From: Peribacillus asahii
GTDB lineage: Bacteria; Bacillota; Bacilli; Bacillales; DSM-1321
Reading direction: 5' to 3'
Assembly: GCF_003570725.1 (NCBI RefSeq)
Contig: NZ_QWVS01000013.1
Span: forward strand, 335,628-399,627
Length of the DNA stretch: 64,000 nt
Positions 20,361 through 35,550 of this stretch are shown in pieces (position 1 is the first letter of the stretch; every line of letters begins with the position of its first letter). The notes beneath the pieces are model-generated. The model saw only the letters and a list, made by a program, of their open reading frames with translations, did not search any database and was not told where the DNA came from. Position numbers and translations under genes: made by a program.

Positions 20361-20425
20361 GATGTGCCCTCTCCTTTATCTATAACGAATTTCTCTAATT
20401 AATGTACATCAATATTTTAACAGAA

Positions 20426-20475
20426 ATAGGCTGTTTACAACGCTCTTTCTCACTCAAACGTTGTAAACAGCCTAT
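20426..20475 (-). terminator. Strong 17-bp stem terminator after ppx
   Basis: The 17-base arms (20426-20442 and 20459-20475) are perfectly complementary around a 16-base loop. On the minus strand a T-rich stretch follows, so it ends ppx transcripts before the ABC gene. The perfect stem also fits a small mobile palindrome. Confidence 0.75.
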
Positions 20476-20483
20476 ACATTCTT

Positions 20484-21782
20484 TTATTCTCTAAACAAAT
20501 TCAATGACTTCATGCGCAAAACAAAGGCATGGTCACTATCAGTCAAAATCCTTTTATACTTATCATCCACGTTATAATCAGCAATTAACAGCGCCATCAT
20601 CATTTGCTGATGAGTCACTCCAAATACGCCGCGTGAGAATAAGTATTTCAAAAATTTCTTAGTCTGCTTTCCATCAGAGTACTGTTTTTTCAAATTAAAG
20701 AACGTCGCAAGCTTTATCACATCAACCTCTTCCGTAGTTAACATCGACTGACATGCAGTAAACACCTCCGCGAAACGTTGCTGATAACGCCCGGAAAGAG
20801 CATGCTCATTCAGAAGCTGTTCAATATCACGCTCTAGTATATTCTCACATACAGCTCCCTTTAATAGATAATCCCATACAACCCCTTCTCTTAACCCATG
20901 CTTACTTAAAATAAGTTGTTTATTCTGTACATAATTCATAATCGTTATAACAAATAATAAAGCACTCGGAAAGATGGCTGCTCGTTTCTTAGGGAGCCCC
21001 TCGGCATCTAAACGTTCCTGCTCTGTTAACATTCGCAGCTCTTCAAAAATAGCTTGAACCCGTTCGAAGGTTAGCGAATAATTATGCTGAATCGACAACG
21101 GATAACGCTTCCTAGCCCGGTCATACTTTCCAATAGTCCGCATCGTTCCGCCAACACCAATGATTGCATCAATTTCTAAATCTTTTAACCATTCAACGCT
21201 GTCTAATAGTGTAGTAAAAGATTGCGTCATTTTTACGAGGAGCTGATTATCAATCATATTCGTAGATTGGAATCGATCACAAATATTTAATGAACCAACT
21301 GGTAAGCTAATCGATTGTTTCATCTCCCGATTACTAACATACACAAGCTCTGTACTGCTCCCGCCAATATCAACCATTAAATAATTGTCGAGTGCAAAAC
21401 CATTAACAAGGCTGTAGTATCCTAGATACGCTTCTTGTTGTCCGGAAATCAACTCAACTTCTATTCCGATCTGTTCTTTTATCCGTTGAATGATTTCCTG
21501 TCCATTAGCCGCACGACGTAAAGCCTCCGTTGCTACGCAAAAGATTTTGCTCACTTTGTTGCTCATTGCTACATGCTGAAATCTAGTTAAAACCGTCATA
21601 ATTTCCTGGATTTTTTCTAACTTTATGCAATCACCTTGTTGCAAGTTAGCCCCTAAACGAACGTACGCTTTATAATCATTATCATTGACGATTTTAATTG
21701 GATTAAAATCGTTTTCGCTCACTTCACAAATAATCATATGAAAGGAATTTGAGCCTATATCAATGACCGCTATTCGTTTCAT
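20484..21782 (-). CDS. Ppx/GppA-family phosphatase
   Basis: Exopolyphosphatase or pppGpp phosphohydrolase family protein of the actin-like ATPase fold. 432 residues. DIGSNSFHM at 7-15 is phosphate loop 1, ATEALRRA lies near 89-96, SGQQEAYLGYY near 118-128 includes the probable catalytic glutamate, and GVGGTMR near 209-215 is conserved. The second phosphate loop reads DIGGSSTE, with serine where the family normally has glycine (DIGGGSTE). Only a short C-terminal HD-like part follows. No ppk gene is adjacent, so polyphosphate versus pppGpp specificity stays open. ATG with AAGGGGGG upstream. It lies between the pyr operon and rqcH, a place where I know no ppx in B. subtilis. Confidence 0.88.
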   Translation of the reverse strand: MKRIAVIDIGSNSFHMIICEVSENDFNPIKIVNDNDYKAYVRLGANLQQGDCIKLEKIQEIMTVLTRFQHVAMSNKVSKIFCVATEALRRAANGQEIIQRIKEQIGIEVELISGQQEAYLGYYSLVNGFALDNYLMVDIGGSSTELVYVSNREMKQSISLPVGSLNICDRFQSTNMIDNQLLVKMTQSFTTLLDSVEWLKDLEIDAIIGVGGTMRTIGKYDRARKRYPLSIQHNYSLTFERVQAIFEELRMLTEQERLDAEGLPKKRAAIFPSALLFVITIMNYVQNKQLILSKHGLREGVVWDYLLKGAVCENILERDIEQLLNEHALSGRYQQRFAEVFTACQSMLTTEEVDVIKLATFFNLKKQYSDGKQTKKFLKYLFSRGVFGVTHQQMMMALLIADYNVDDKYKRILTDSDHAFVLRMKSLNLFRE

Positions 21783-21931
21783 ATCAAGCCCCCCTTAACC
21801 CCTATTACAAAATCCCTAATTGTTTGTAAGACCAATTCGCTTACGTTATTATAACACTACTTCTCTTTCTCTTACGTTAGGCTAGCATTTCATTTGATTA
21901 AAAGTTTCGTTAAGATCTAATCAGATTAACG

Positions 21932-21967
21932 AATATTGTTGATGTATACGATTTTTAACAGAACCAA
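21932..21967. repeat. Direct repeat copy 2, upstream of ppx
   Basis: Same-orientation partner of 19550-19589 (33 of 36 identical outside one four-base gap). It lies between the ppx start and the pyrE terminator. The pair spans about 2.4 kb containing exactly ppx and the ABC gene. Confidence 0.7.
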
Positions 21968-21972
21968 AATAA

Positions 21973-22016
21973 CAAAAAATGCCCTACCGTTTCATACGGT
22001 AGGACATTCTTTTTCT
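21973..22016. terminator. Bidirectional terminator of the pyr operon
   Basis: TCCTACCGT and ACGGTAGGG form the stem (minus-strand reading), with A and T runs on both sides. It lies immediately after the pyrE stop and so closes the pyr operon. Confidence 0.9.
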
Positions 22017-22017
22017 T

Positions 22018-22653
22018 TTAAGCATCAATCCAAGAAGGATCTTCTGGATTTTCGCGCCATTTCGTTAGCTTTTGCAGTTCGCCTTCGTTAATATAGCCTT
22101 GTTCTTTTGCTACTTGTACAAGTGTTGAATAATCGCTAATCGAATGAGAAGCTAACCCTTCAGCTGCTAGTTTTTCTTTTCCTTTTTCGAGCTCATATGT
22201 AAAGATCGAAACGATACCAAGTACATCACAACCAGCTTCGCGAAGTGCTTGTGCAGCTGTAATCGCACTGCCGCCTGTCGAAATAAGATCTTCTACAACA
22301 ACGACTTTTTGACCTGGCTTCGCGCTGCCTTCAATTTGATTCCCTTTGCCATGCTCTTTTGCTTTCGAACGAACGTAGCACATTGGGAGGTTCATTAAAT
22401 CACTTACCCATGCTGCATGGGCAATTCCTGCTGTTGCTGTTCCGGCAACTAATTCCGTACCAGGGAAATGCTCTTCAATTAATTGCTGCAACCCGCGAGC
22501 GATATCTTGACGAATAGTTGGATAAGAAAGCGTTAAGCGATTGTCGCAATAGATTGGTGCTTTCATTCCTGAAGACCATGTGAAAGGATCATTCGGCTGT
22601 AAGTACACCGCTTTAATTTCTAATAGATGTTGTGCAATAGTTTGTTTTAACAT
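22018..22653 (-). CDS. pyrE: Orotate phosphoribosyltransferase
   Basis: Joins orotate to PRPP to give orotidine 5'-monophosphate. The PRPP loop [14 protein letters not shown] is near residues 113-126. The start is ATG 22653, preceded by GGGAGGG, giving 211 residues; an upstream in-frame start at 22668 would read through that site. It overlaps pyrF by seven bases. Last gene of the pyr operon. Confidence 0.97.
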   Translation of the reverse strand: MLKQTIAQHLLEIKAVYLQPNDPFTWSSGMKAPIYCDNRLTLSYPTIRQDIARGLQQLIEEHFPGTELVAGTATAGIAHAAWVSDLMNLPMCYVRSKAKEHGKGNQIEGSAKPGQKVVVVEDLISTGGSAITAAQALREAGCDVLGIVSIFTYELEKGKEKLAAEGLASHSISDYSTLVQVAKEQGYINEGELQKLTKWRENPEDPSWIDA

Positions 22654-23363
22654 GAAATTCCCTCCCAAGCGTTCTTCATCGATAAATAAGATTGTAATGG
22701 ATCATCAGCTTTCGTAATTGCTCGTCCTACCACAATAAAATCTGAACCAAGCTCTCTTGCTAGTGCTGGTGTCGCAACGCGCGCTTGATCGTGCGTTGCT
22801 CCTGTTGCATTACGGATACCAGGCGTTACCGTTAAAAATTGCGAACCAATCGTTTCATGGATTCGCTTCACTTCATGAGTGGAACAAACCACACCATCCA
22901 ATCCTGCTGCATTTGTAAGAGACGCATAATGCAGGACAGCATCCTCAAGTGAACCAAGGATATTCTGTTCTCTATTCATCTGCTCTTCTGTTGTACTTGT
23001 TAATTGCGTAACCGCAATACATAGCGGTCGTTTTTGACCGCCTGTAGTCCCAGCATCTAAACCTTCTAGTGCTGCTTCCATCATTTTTTGGCCACCAGCG
23101 GCATGAACATTGACTAAGTCCGCTCCTAAACTAGCAAGACCTTTCATCGCCATTTTCACTGTATTCGGAATATCATGAAGCTTCAAGTCAAGAAACACAT
23201 CATGTCCTTGCTCTTTTAAATATGAAACCATCGCTGGACCATTTTGATAAAAAAGCTCCATACCGACTTTCACGAACAACTTTTCAGAACCGAAAGGCTG
23301 TAAAAACTTTTTCGTTTCTTCTAAATTAGGAAAGTCAAGCGCAATAATCAACGAGTTATTCAT
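22647..23363 (-). CDS. pyrF: Orotidine 5'-phosphate decarboxylase
   Basis: Decarboxylates OMP to UMP. About 238 residues from ATG 23363, which has GGAAGGAGC upstream and starts one base past the pyrD stop; the longer reading to 23522 lies within pyrD. The catalytic Asp-Lys-Asp cluster sits in [13 protein letters not shown] near 57-69, and GVVCS and TPGIR segments follow. It forms UMP from the pyrE product. Confidence 0.97.
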   Translation of the reverse strand: MNNSLIIALDFPNLEETKKFLQPFGSEKLFVKVGMELFYQNGPAMVSYLKEQGHDVFLDLKLHDIPNTVKMAMKGLASLGADLVNVHAAGGQKMMEAALEGLDAGTTGGQKRPLCIAVTQLTSTTEEQMNREQNILGSLEDAVLHYASLTNAAGLDGVVCSTHEVKRIHETIGSQFLTVTPGIRNATGATHDQARVATPALARELGSDFIVVGRAITKADDPLQSYLSMKNAWEGISC

Positions 23364-23364
23364 C

Positions 23365-25039
<1,675 letters not shown>

Positions 25040-25043
<4 letters not shown>

Positions 25044-28000
25044 GAAAAGCTCACCTCACGACTTTTTTCTGATTTCTCCATCGCTTCTGCAGAGAATGTC
25101 ATCGATTCAATCACTCGCAATATTGCTTCTGCCGTATCAAGTGACGTTAAGCAAGCTACACCATTTTCAACGGATTCACGGCGAATTTTAAAGCCATCTC
25201 GTTCTGGTTGTTTTCCTTTTGTTAACGTGTTGATGACAAATTGAGCTTCTCCATTACGGATTACATCAAGTAAATTTTTACCTTCTTCACCAATTTTACC
25301 AACCGTTGTAACCGGAATACCAGCTTCTGCAATCGATGCTGCTGTTCCGCTTGTTGCAATTAATTTGAAGCCAATATTGTGGAAGCGTCGCGCTAATTGC
25401 AGCGCTTCTTCTTTGTCTTTATTAGAAACTGTTAAAAGTACGGAACCGTGACCTTGAATTTTTATCCCAGAAGCAACAAGGCCTTTGTATAATGCTTTTT
25501 CAAGTGTACGATCTTTCCCCATTACTTCACCGGTTGACTTCATTTCTGGTCCGAGCGTAATATCTACTCTTCTTAATTTCGCGAAAGAGAAGACTGGAAC
25601 TTTTACATATACGCCCTCTTTTTCAGGTACTAAGCCGCTTTCATAACCAAAGCTTTCTAATGAGTGGCCTAAAATCACTTTTGTCGCTAAGTTTGCCATT
25701 GGGACATTCGTAATTTTACTTAAGAATGGTACCGTACGGCTTGAACGTGGATTTACTTCGATTACGTATACTTCACCTTCGCTAATAACATATTGAATGT
25801 TTAGCAAACCGATGATGTTTAAGCCTTTGGCTAAACGTGTTGTATAGTCAATAATCGTTTCTTTTTGCTGAGCCGTTAAGCTTTGTGTTGGGTAGACAGC
25901 AATGGAATCCCCAGAGTGAACGCCTGCACGTTCAATATGCTCCATAATCCCTGGAATAACGACTGTTTTACCATCGCTAATCGCATCTACTTCAATTTCT
26001 TTTCCTGTTAAGTAACGGTCAATAAGAACTGGATGTTCTGGATTCACTTTTACTGCATTTTTCATATAGTGTAAAAGTTCTTCCTCGTAGTAAACGATTT
26101 CCATCGCACGACCACCTAATACGTAAGAAGGACGAACTAATACTGGATAGCCAATTTCTTTTGCAATCACAACCGCTTCTTCTACAGATGTTGCCGTTTT
26201 TCCTTTTGGTTGCGGAATATTAAGTTCGTGCAGAGCCTGTTCAAACTTGTCACGGTTTTCCGCCCGATCGATATCCTCTAATGATGTACCGAGAATTTTC
26301 ACGCCTCGTTCCACTAATTGATCTGCTAAGTTAATCGCTGTTTGTCCACCGAATTGAACGACAACACCTTCTGGTTGCTCAAGGTCAATGACATGCATTA
26401 CATCTTCAATTGTTAGCGGTTCAAAGTACAGTTTATCTGAAATACTGAAGTCTGTTGATACCGTCTCTGGATTGTTATTAATAATAATCGCTTCATAACC
26501 AGCTTCTTTAATTGCCCATACGGAATGAACCGTAGCATAGTCAAACTCAACACCTTGACCGATACGGATTGGACCTGATCCTAGAACAACAACGCTTTTC
26601 TTATCTGTGACAATTGATTCATTTTCATCTTCATATGTGCCATAGAAGTAAGGAGTTTCTGATTCGAATTCCGCTGCACATGTATCAACCATTTTATAGA
26701 CAGGAACAATGCCTAATTGTTTTCTTGTTTCATATACATGTAACTCTGTCACATCTGCTAATTGAGCAATCGTTTTATCAGAAAAACCAAGCTCTTTTGC
26801 TTTTCTTAATACGTCTGGATTAAATGGATCTTCTTTCACTTGTTGTTCGAAGTTGATAATTTTGTTCAGCTTATGAAGGAAGAATAAATCAATTTGGCTC
26901 CAGTCATGAATCGTTTCAATCGTTACGCCACGGCGAAGTGCTTCACCGATATAGAATAGACGCTCATCTCCTGCAATACGAATTCGTTTTTCGATTAAAC
27001 CGTCTTCTAGCTCTTCTCCGTTTAGTCCTAAGTGATATAGACCTGCTTCAAGTGAACGAACCGCTTTTAAAATCGATTCTTCAAATGTACGGCCAATCGC
27101 CATAACTTCTCCCGTTGCCTTCATTTGCGTACCAAGCGTACGGTTTGCACTTTCAAACTTATCAAATGGCCAGCGTGGAATTTTTGTCACGACATAGTCA
27201 AGCGCCGGTTCAAAACTTGCATACGTTTTACCGGTAACTGGATTCATCATTTCATCAAGTGTTAAGCCGACTGCGATTTTGGCTGCCAATTTTGCAATTG
27301 GATACCCTGTTGCTTTTGAAGCAAGTGCAGATGAGCGACTTACTCGAGGGTTTACTTCGATAACATAATATTGATAGCTATTCGGATCAAGCGCTAACTG
27401 AACATTACATCCACCTTCAATTTTCAAAGCACGAATAATTTTTAAAGAAGTATTTCGAAGCATTTGATACTCACGGTCACTTAACGTTTGACTTGGTGCA
27501 GCGACAATGGAATCCCCTGTATGAACGCCAACTGGGTCGAAGTTTTCCATGTTACACACAACAATTGCGTTATCATTTGTATCACGCATTACTTCGTATT
27601 CAATTTCTTTAAAACCTGCGATACTTTTTTCAAGTAAGCATTGGTGTACAGGACTGCTTTTCAAACCGCCCTCTACGATTTCAATTAACTGTTCTTCGTT
27701 TTCACAAATTCCGCCGCCAGTTCCACCTAGTGTAAAGGCTGGTCGAACAATAACCGGATAGCCTACGCGCTCAACAAACGTATACGCTTCTTCTAATGAG
27801 TGGATAATGTCACTATCTGGTACAGGCTCACCTAAATCATTCATTAATGTACGGAATAAGTCACGATCCTCTGCTTGCTCAATCGCATCAAGCTTTGTGC
27901 CGAGAATTTGCACGTTGCATTCTTCTAGAATTCCTGCGTTTGCTAGTTCAACCGCCATGTTCAGTCCTGTTTGACCGCCAAGTGTCGGAAGAAGAGCATC

Positions 28001-28249
28001 TGGACGTTCTTTACGAATAATTTTGCTTACAAACTCAAGTGTAATTGGTTCAATATAAACAGCATCTGCGATTTCACTGTCTGTCATAATCGTTGCCGGG
28101 TTCGAGTTAATGAGGATAACACGGTATCCTTCTTCTTTTAAAGCGATACACGCTTGTGTACCTGCATAATCAAATTCCGCTGCCTGGCCAATGATAATCG
28201 GGCCAGATCCAATCACTAAAATGCTTTTAATATCATTACGTTTCGGCAT
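25040..28249 (-). CDS. pyrAB: Carbamoyl-phosphate synthase large subunit, pyrimidine-specific
   Basis: Makes carbamoyl phosphate from bicarbonate, ammonia and two ATP. About 1069 residues from ATG 28249, with GTGGGGAT upstream. It contains two homologous ATP-grasp halves, each starting with a GSGPI motif ([11 protein letters not shown] and [11 protein letters not shown]), an oligomerisation segment between them, and a C-terminal MGS-like allosteric domain (LIATSGTAA) where UMP and PRPP act in relatives. Direct neighbour of pyrAA. Confidence 0.97.
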
Positions 28250-28250
28250 A

Positions 28251-29332
28251 TTAAATCCCCACTTTCTTAGATGCTTCAATCATCTGCATAAATTCATCGA
28301 ATAAGTAGTTTGCATCTTCTGGTCCTGGTGATGCTTCTGGATGGTACTGTACGGTAAACGCAGGATACTGTTTATGACGAAGCCCTTCAACCGTTCCATC
28401 ATTTAAAGCAACATGTGTAATTTCTAACTCTGTATTTACAACAGATTCTGTATCCACTGTGTAACCATGATTTTGAGATGTTAAGCTTACTTTCCCTGTA
28501 CGTAAGTCTTTAACTGGGTGATTCGATCCACGATGACCGAATTTTAATTTTTCCGTATCTGCACCATTCGCAAGAGCAAACAATTGATGGCCTAAACAAA
28601 TTCCGAATAGTGGCACTTCTTTTTGAACTGTTTGAATCATCTCAAGTGTTTGTGTTACCGTTTTTGGATCTCCAGGTCCGTTAGAAAGCATAATGCCATC
28701 TGGATGGAAGCTTAACACTTCTTCAGCTGTTACATTATAAGGTACAACAACCACATCGCAATTTCTGTTATTTAATTCACGTAAAATTCCGTGCTTCATG
28801 CCGTAATCAACAAGCACAACACGCGGTCCGCGACCTGGGCTAAAGTAAGCTGATTTTGTTGACACACGTTTTACTTGATCAGCAGGTAATACCGTTGCTT
28901 TTAGTTGCGAAATAATTTCTTCTGCATTTTTCTCAATGCTGCAAATTGCTCCTTTTAACGTACCGTGTTGACGGATAATTCTTGTTAGTTTTCGCGTATC
29001 GATTCCGCTGATTCCTGGAATGTTTTTATTTTTCAAAAACTCATCTAATGATAATTGGTTACGCCAGTTAGATGGGAATTCAGCTGCTTCTTTCACAACA
29101 AAACCTGCAACTGCTGGAGAAACTGACTCAAAGTCATCACGATTGATTCCATAATTTCCGATTAGCGGATATGTTAATGTGACAATTTGTCCACAGTAAG
29201 AAGGATCCGTTAAAATTTCTTGATACCCTGTCATTCCTGTATTAAATACAACTTCTCCAACTTTATCAATATCACTTCCGAATGCTTCACCAATAAACAC
29301 TGTACCATCTTCTAAAATAAGTTGTCTTTTCA

Positions 29333-29333
<1 letters not shown>
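28251..29333 (-). CDS. pyrAA: Carbamoyl-phosphate synthase small (glutaminase) subunit
   Basis: Hydrolyses glutamine and channels ammonia to PyrAB. 360 residues from ATG 29333 (AAGGAAGTGG upstream, overlapping the pyrC stop by one base). The class I amidotransferase nucleophile is in [10 protein letters not shown], and the His and Glu of the triad are in [11 protein letters not shown]. The N-terminal CPSase domain begins [15 protein letters not shown]. Confidence 0.97.
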
Positions 29334-31713
<2,380 letters not shown>

Positions 31714-33015
31714 TTATTGTTCAAACATGTCACCATTATTTTTTTCACGACCTGGTAATACAAGGTTAAGGACCACTCCAACAATAGCCGATAAAGCCAT
31801 ACCCGATAATTGAACATTACCTGGTAAATTAATGAAGGCGCCCCCGATTCCTAAAACAAGTACGACAGAAGCAATCATTAGGTTACGTTTTTGATCAAAA
31901 TCTACTTTATGATCGATTAACATTCTTAATCCACTTGAAGCGATAATTCCAAATAACAGGATTGAAACTCCACCCATAACAGCTGAAGGAATCGAGCTAA
32001 GCATTGCTGACACTTTTCCAACAAATCCGAAGATGATTGCTGTTACGGCTGCCCCACCTATCACATACACGCTAAATGCTCGTGTCATCGTTAATACACC
32101 AATGTTTTCCCCGTAAGATGTAAGCGGCGGTCCTCCGATTAAAGATCCAATCACAATCCCAGTACCATCCCCTAAAATAGAACGATGTAAGCCTGGTTTT
32201 TTAAGAAAATTTCTGCCGACCACTTTACTTAGTACCATTTGATGCCCAATGTGTTCTGATAACGTTACGATAACAACTGGTAACATAATTAGAATTACAG
32301 ACCATGAAAAATTCGGTGTATACGTCGCGAATGGAATCAGTAAATCCGGAACATCGAACCATTTTGCTTCTTTAATTTTTTCAAAGTTTACAATCCCCGC
32401 AAAAACCGAGCAAATATATCCAACAATAATCCCCATTAAAACTGGGATAATGCTAAGAAAACCTTTAAAAAATACGTTACAACAAATAATTGTAGCCACA
32501 GTAATAAGAGCAATCGTAATATGAGTTGTACTATAAACTAATGTTTTAGCATTCGGATCCTCGTACATCGCCATTTTAACTGCTGTTCCAGCTAAGCTTA
32601 AACCAATAACCATAATAACCGGTCCGACAACAACTGGAGGTAATATATTCATTAACCATTTAATACCCACATTTTTAATAATCAATGCAATAAATCCGTA
32701 TACCAAACCGGCTACAAAACAACCAATCATTGCCGCTTCTGGTCCTCCGGTTGCTTTAGCGACAAGAATCGGAGTAATAAAAGCAAATGATGAACCAAGA
32801 TAAGCCGGAACTTGCCCTTTAGTAATCAATAAGTAAGCTAATGTTCCAAGTCCACTTGATACTAAAGCAACAGCTGGACTGAGCCCGACTAAAATCGGTA
32901 CTAATACCGTTGATCCAAACATCGCGAACAAATGTTGTAAACTTAACGTAATCCATTGTCCTGCTTTCGGGACATCCTCGACATCTAACAAGACATCTCT
33001 TTTTGTTTCTTTCAT
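31714..33015 (-). CDS. pyrP: Uracil permease
   Basis: Proton-coupled uracil importer of the NCS2 (xanthine/uracil) family in the cytoplasmic membrane. 433 residues with about 12-14 hydrophobic helices. Conserved motifs include QHLFAMFGSTVLVP near the start, GGPPLTSYGENIG near residues 293-305 and SLAGTAV. Its place after pyrR with an attenuator on each side is as in B. subtilis. Confidence 0.96.
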   Translation of the reverse strand: MKETKRDVLLDVEDVPKAGQWITLSLQHLFAMFGSTVLVPILVGLSPAVALVSSGLGTLAYLLITKGQVPAYLGSSFAFITPILVAKATGGPEAAMIGCFVAGLVYGFIALIIKNVGIKWLMNILPPVVVGPVIMVIGLSLAGTAVKMAMYEDPNAKTLVYSTTHITIALITVATIICCNVFFKGFLSIIPVLMGIIVGYICSVFAGIVNFEKIKEAKWFDVPDLLIPFATYTPNFSWSVILIMLPVVIVTLSEHIGHQMVLSKVVGRNFLKKPGLHRSILGDGTGIVIGSLIGGPPLTSYGENIGVLTMTRAFSVYVIGGAAVTAIIFGFVGKVSAMLSSIPSAVMGGVSILLFGIIASSGLRMLIDHKVDFDQKRNLMIASVVLVLGIGGAFINLPGNVQLSGMALSAIVGVVLNLVLPGREKNNGDMFEQ

Positions 33016-33185
33016 GATGTAATCCTCCTAGTATGCTGCAACAATCTTTGATGTCATAAAAAACCCTCTTTGCTTATTTACAAAGAGGGTTACCTAGAAT
33101 GTGCAATCGCATGCATCGAATACACATTCTAAGTTTGCGACCCCCTTTGTCAGCCTCTCTGGACTGCCTGTTAAAAGGGAATATT
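33016..33185 (-). promoter_or_regulatory. PyrR-dependent attenuator 2 (pyrR-pyrP leader)
   Basis: PyrR core AGTCCAGAGAGGC (complement at 33153-33165) followed by a possible antiterminator and a clear terminator, AACCCTCTTTG/CAAAGAGGGTT plus TTTTTT (about 33058-33092). Same logic as the other two leaders. Confidence 0.92.
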
Positions 33186-33893
<708 letters not shown>

Positions 33894-33900
33894 TATTATT

Positions 33901-33929
33901 ATAATAAAATGTTTGCGTAGTATTGTCAA
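33901..33929 (-). promoter_or_regulatory. SigA promoter of the pyr operon
   Basis: TTGACA (33924-33929) and TATTAT (33901-33906) are separated by 17 bases on the minus strand. The -35 overlaps the ylyB stop codon (33926-33928), so the operon promoter is embedded in the end of the upstream gene. Confidence 0.85.
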
Positions 33930-34840
33930 TTACTTTTTCGTAAATACTCCAGTAATTCAACAAAATCTTGAGGAAGCGGTGCCTCGAATTCTAAATATTC
34001 TTGTGTACGAGGATGCACAAATCCAAGTAACCCTGCATGAAGCACTTGTCCATTGAATTTCAACGTTTTCTTCGGACCATATTTTGGATCACCCGCAAGC
34101 GGAAAACCAATATACTTCATATGCACACGAATTTGATGCGTTCTTCCTGTTTCAAGCTGACATTCTACTAATGTATGGGCTTTAAAACGCTCAATTACAC
34201 GGAAATGAGTAACCGCATGCTTCGAATTCTCCTCCGTAACGGTCATGCTTTGGCGATCTTTTTTATCACGACCAATTGGTGCGTCAATTGTTCCATAATC
34301 ATGAGGAATAACCCCGTGAACAACCGCTTGATATTTACGCGTCACCGTTTTATCTACTAATTGCTGAACAAGGCTTTCATGTGCTACATCGTTTTTAGCT
34401 ACCATAAGTAAGCCGGATGTATCTTTATCAATTCTATGAACGATTCCAGGGCGCATCACCCCATTAATACCAGACAAGTCTGTACAATGAGCCATTAAGC
34501 CATTTACAAGTGTACCGGAATGATGTCCAGGAGCTGGATGCACGACCATCCCTCTTGGCTTATTAACGACTAGTACATCCGCATCTTCATAATAGATATC
34601 TAGATCCATCGGTTCAGCCACGACATCTAGCTCCTCCAGTTCTGGAATCGTAATTTCCACGATATCTCCTGCACTGCATTTATAATTAGTTTTTACAACA
34701 GACCCATTTACGAGTACATGCTGCTCTTTAATCCACTGCTGAATTTGCGTGCGTGATCCTTCTTGATTCAATGTCGACAACGCTTTATCAATCCGTACTC
34801 CTTGTAGTGTTTCATCTATGCTGTATTGCAATTTATCCAT
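33926..34840 (-). CDS. ylyB: RluD-type 23S rRNA pseudouridine synthase (YlyB)
   Basis: Converts specific uridines of 23S rRNA to pseudouridine. About 304 residues from ATG 34840 (AAGGAG upstream; eight-base overlap with lspA). The N-terminal S4 RNA-binding domain covers about 10-75. The catalytic motif [15 protein letters not shown] lies near residue 135 with the key Asp. [12 protein letters not shown] follows. The lspA-ylyB-pyrR order matches B. subtilis. Confidence 0.95.
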   Translation of the reverse strand: MDKLQYSIDETLQGVRIDKALSTLNQEGSRTQIQQWIKEQHVLVNGSVVKTNYKCSAGDIVEITIPELEELDVVAEPMDLDIYYEDADVLVVNKPRGMVVHPAPGHHSGTLVNGLMAHCTDLSGINGVMRPGIVHRIDKDTSGLLMVAKNDVAHESLVQQLVDKTVTRKYQAVVHGVIPHDYGTIDAPIGRDKKDRQSMTVTEENSKHAVTHFRVIERFKAHTLVECQLETGRTHQIRVHMKYIGFPLAGDPKYGPKKTLKFNGQVLHAGLLGFVHPRTQEYLEFEAPLPQDFVELLEYLRKSN

Positions 34841-35303
34841 TTGTTTTCTCCTTAGCAAGTTTTTCTTCTAATATCATATAAATAATGAGTAGTCCGACTC
34901 CAATCGTTAACGCAGCATCCGCTATATTAAAGATTGGGAAGCTATAGGTAAAAATATACGTATGTACAAAATCAACCACTTCTTGACGAAATACGCGGTC
35001 GATAAAATTCCCAATGGCTCCACCGAGCATAAAAGCTAATGAAACACCAATTAAGACGCTTTGCTTCGCCATTTTCTGTATGTAATAAACAAGAGCAATA
35101 ATAACCGCAACTGTAATTGCATAGAAGAACCACATCTGCCCTTCTAGTATTCCCCATGCAGCCCCGCGATTCCGATGTGAAGTAATATACAAAAGATTTT
35201 CAATTACTTCAATGCTTTCACCATACTCCATTCTTTTCACAATCATCCATTTTGTCAGCTGATCCATCACAATTACAAAAAGGGCAATTACGTAATACCG
35301 CAT
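34833..35303 (-). CDS. lspA: Lipoprotein signal peptidase (signal peptidase II)
   Basis: Membrane aspartic protease that cleaves signal peptides of prolipoproteins. 156 residues with four hydrophobic helices. Conserved segments: DQLTKW near residue 15, NRGAAWG near 46-52, [10 protein letters not shown] near 93-102 with the first catalytic Asp, and [15 protein letters not shown] with the second. Start ATG 35303 follows GGGGGAAG; a TTG lies directly before it. Confidence 0.96.
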   Translation of the reverse strand: MRYYVIALFVIVMDQLTKWMIVKRMEYGESIEVIENLLYITSHRNRGAAWGILEGQMWFFYAITVAVIIALVYYIQKMAKQSVLIGVSLAFMLGGAIGNFIDRVFRQEVVDFVHTYIFTYSFPIFNIADAALTIGVGLLIIYMILEEKLAKEKTNG

Positions 35304-35340
35304 CAAACTTCCCCCAAACTAATTCAATCTTTACTTATGC

Positions 35341-35349
35341 ATTGTAGCA
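35341..35349 (-). promoter_or_regulatory. Extended -10 promoter of lspA-ylyB
   Basis: TGCTACAAT reads on the minus strand about 37 bases before the lspA start. It fits TG-N-TACAAT; I see no good -35. Confidence 0.5.
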
Positions 35350-35438
35350 TAAACAACGATTTCATGGCGAATGTGAATGAGAAAAGCTCAAGGCACCTTA
35401 GTCCGTCCATCAAATCACTTATCCTTTCCATCCACTAA

Positions 35439-35474
35439 CAAAAAGACGTTGCAGGTATGTCCTCTACAACGCCT
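35439..35474 (-). terminator. Terminator after the DUF975 gene
   Basis: Minus-strand CGTTGTAGAGG and CCTGCAACG form an imperfect stem followed by TCTTTTTG, about 75 bases after the DUF975 stop. It separates that gene from lspA. Confidence 0.7.
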
Positions 35475-35496
35475 TTCCGTATTACTCTACTCTACT

Positions 35497-35550
35497 CTAC
35501 ACTTAACGCACAATAAGGCCCTCATTGATGGAAGTTTCACTTTATGTCAT
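35497..35550 (-). repeat. Dispersed hairpin repeat, copy B
   Basis: The minus strand matches 43681-43735 over about 54 bases: an identical AAGTGAAACTTC block, then a palindrome, then AAGTGTAG. Copy B's palindrome reads CAATGAGGGCCTTATTG. Its first bases supply the stop codon of the DUF975 gene. A short CTCTA tandem run follows at 35485-35500. Confidence 0.75.

Noticed and set aside
35485..35503. Tandem CTCTA run as a phase-variable tract
   Set aside because: Only about three copies, in a terminator-distal intergenic region with no gene start it could switch.
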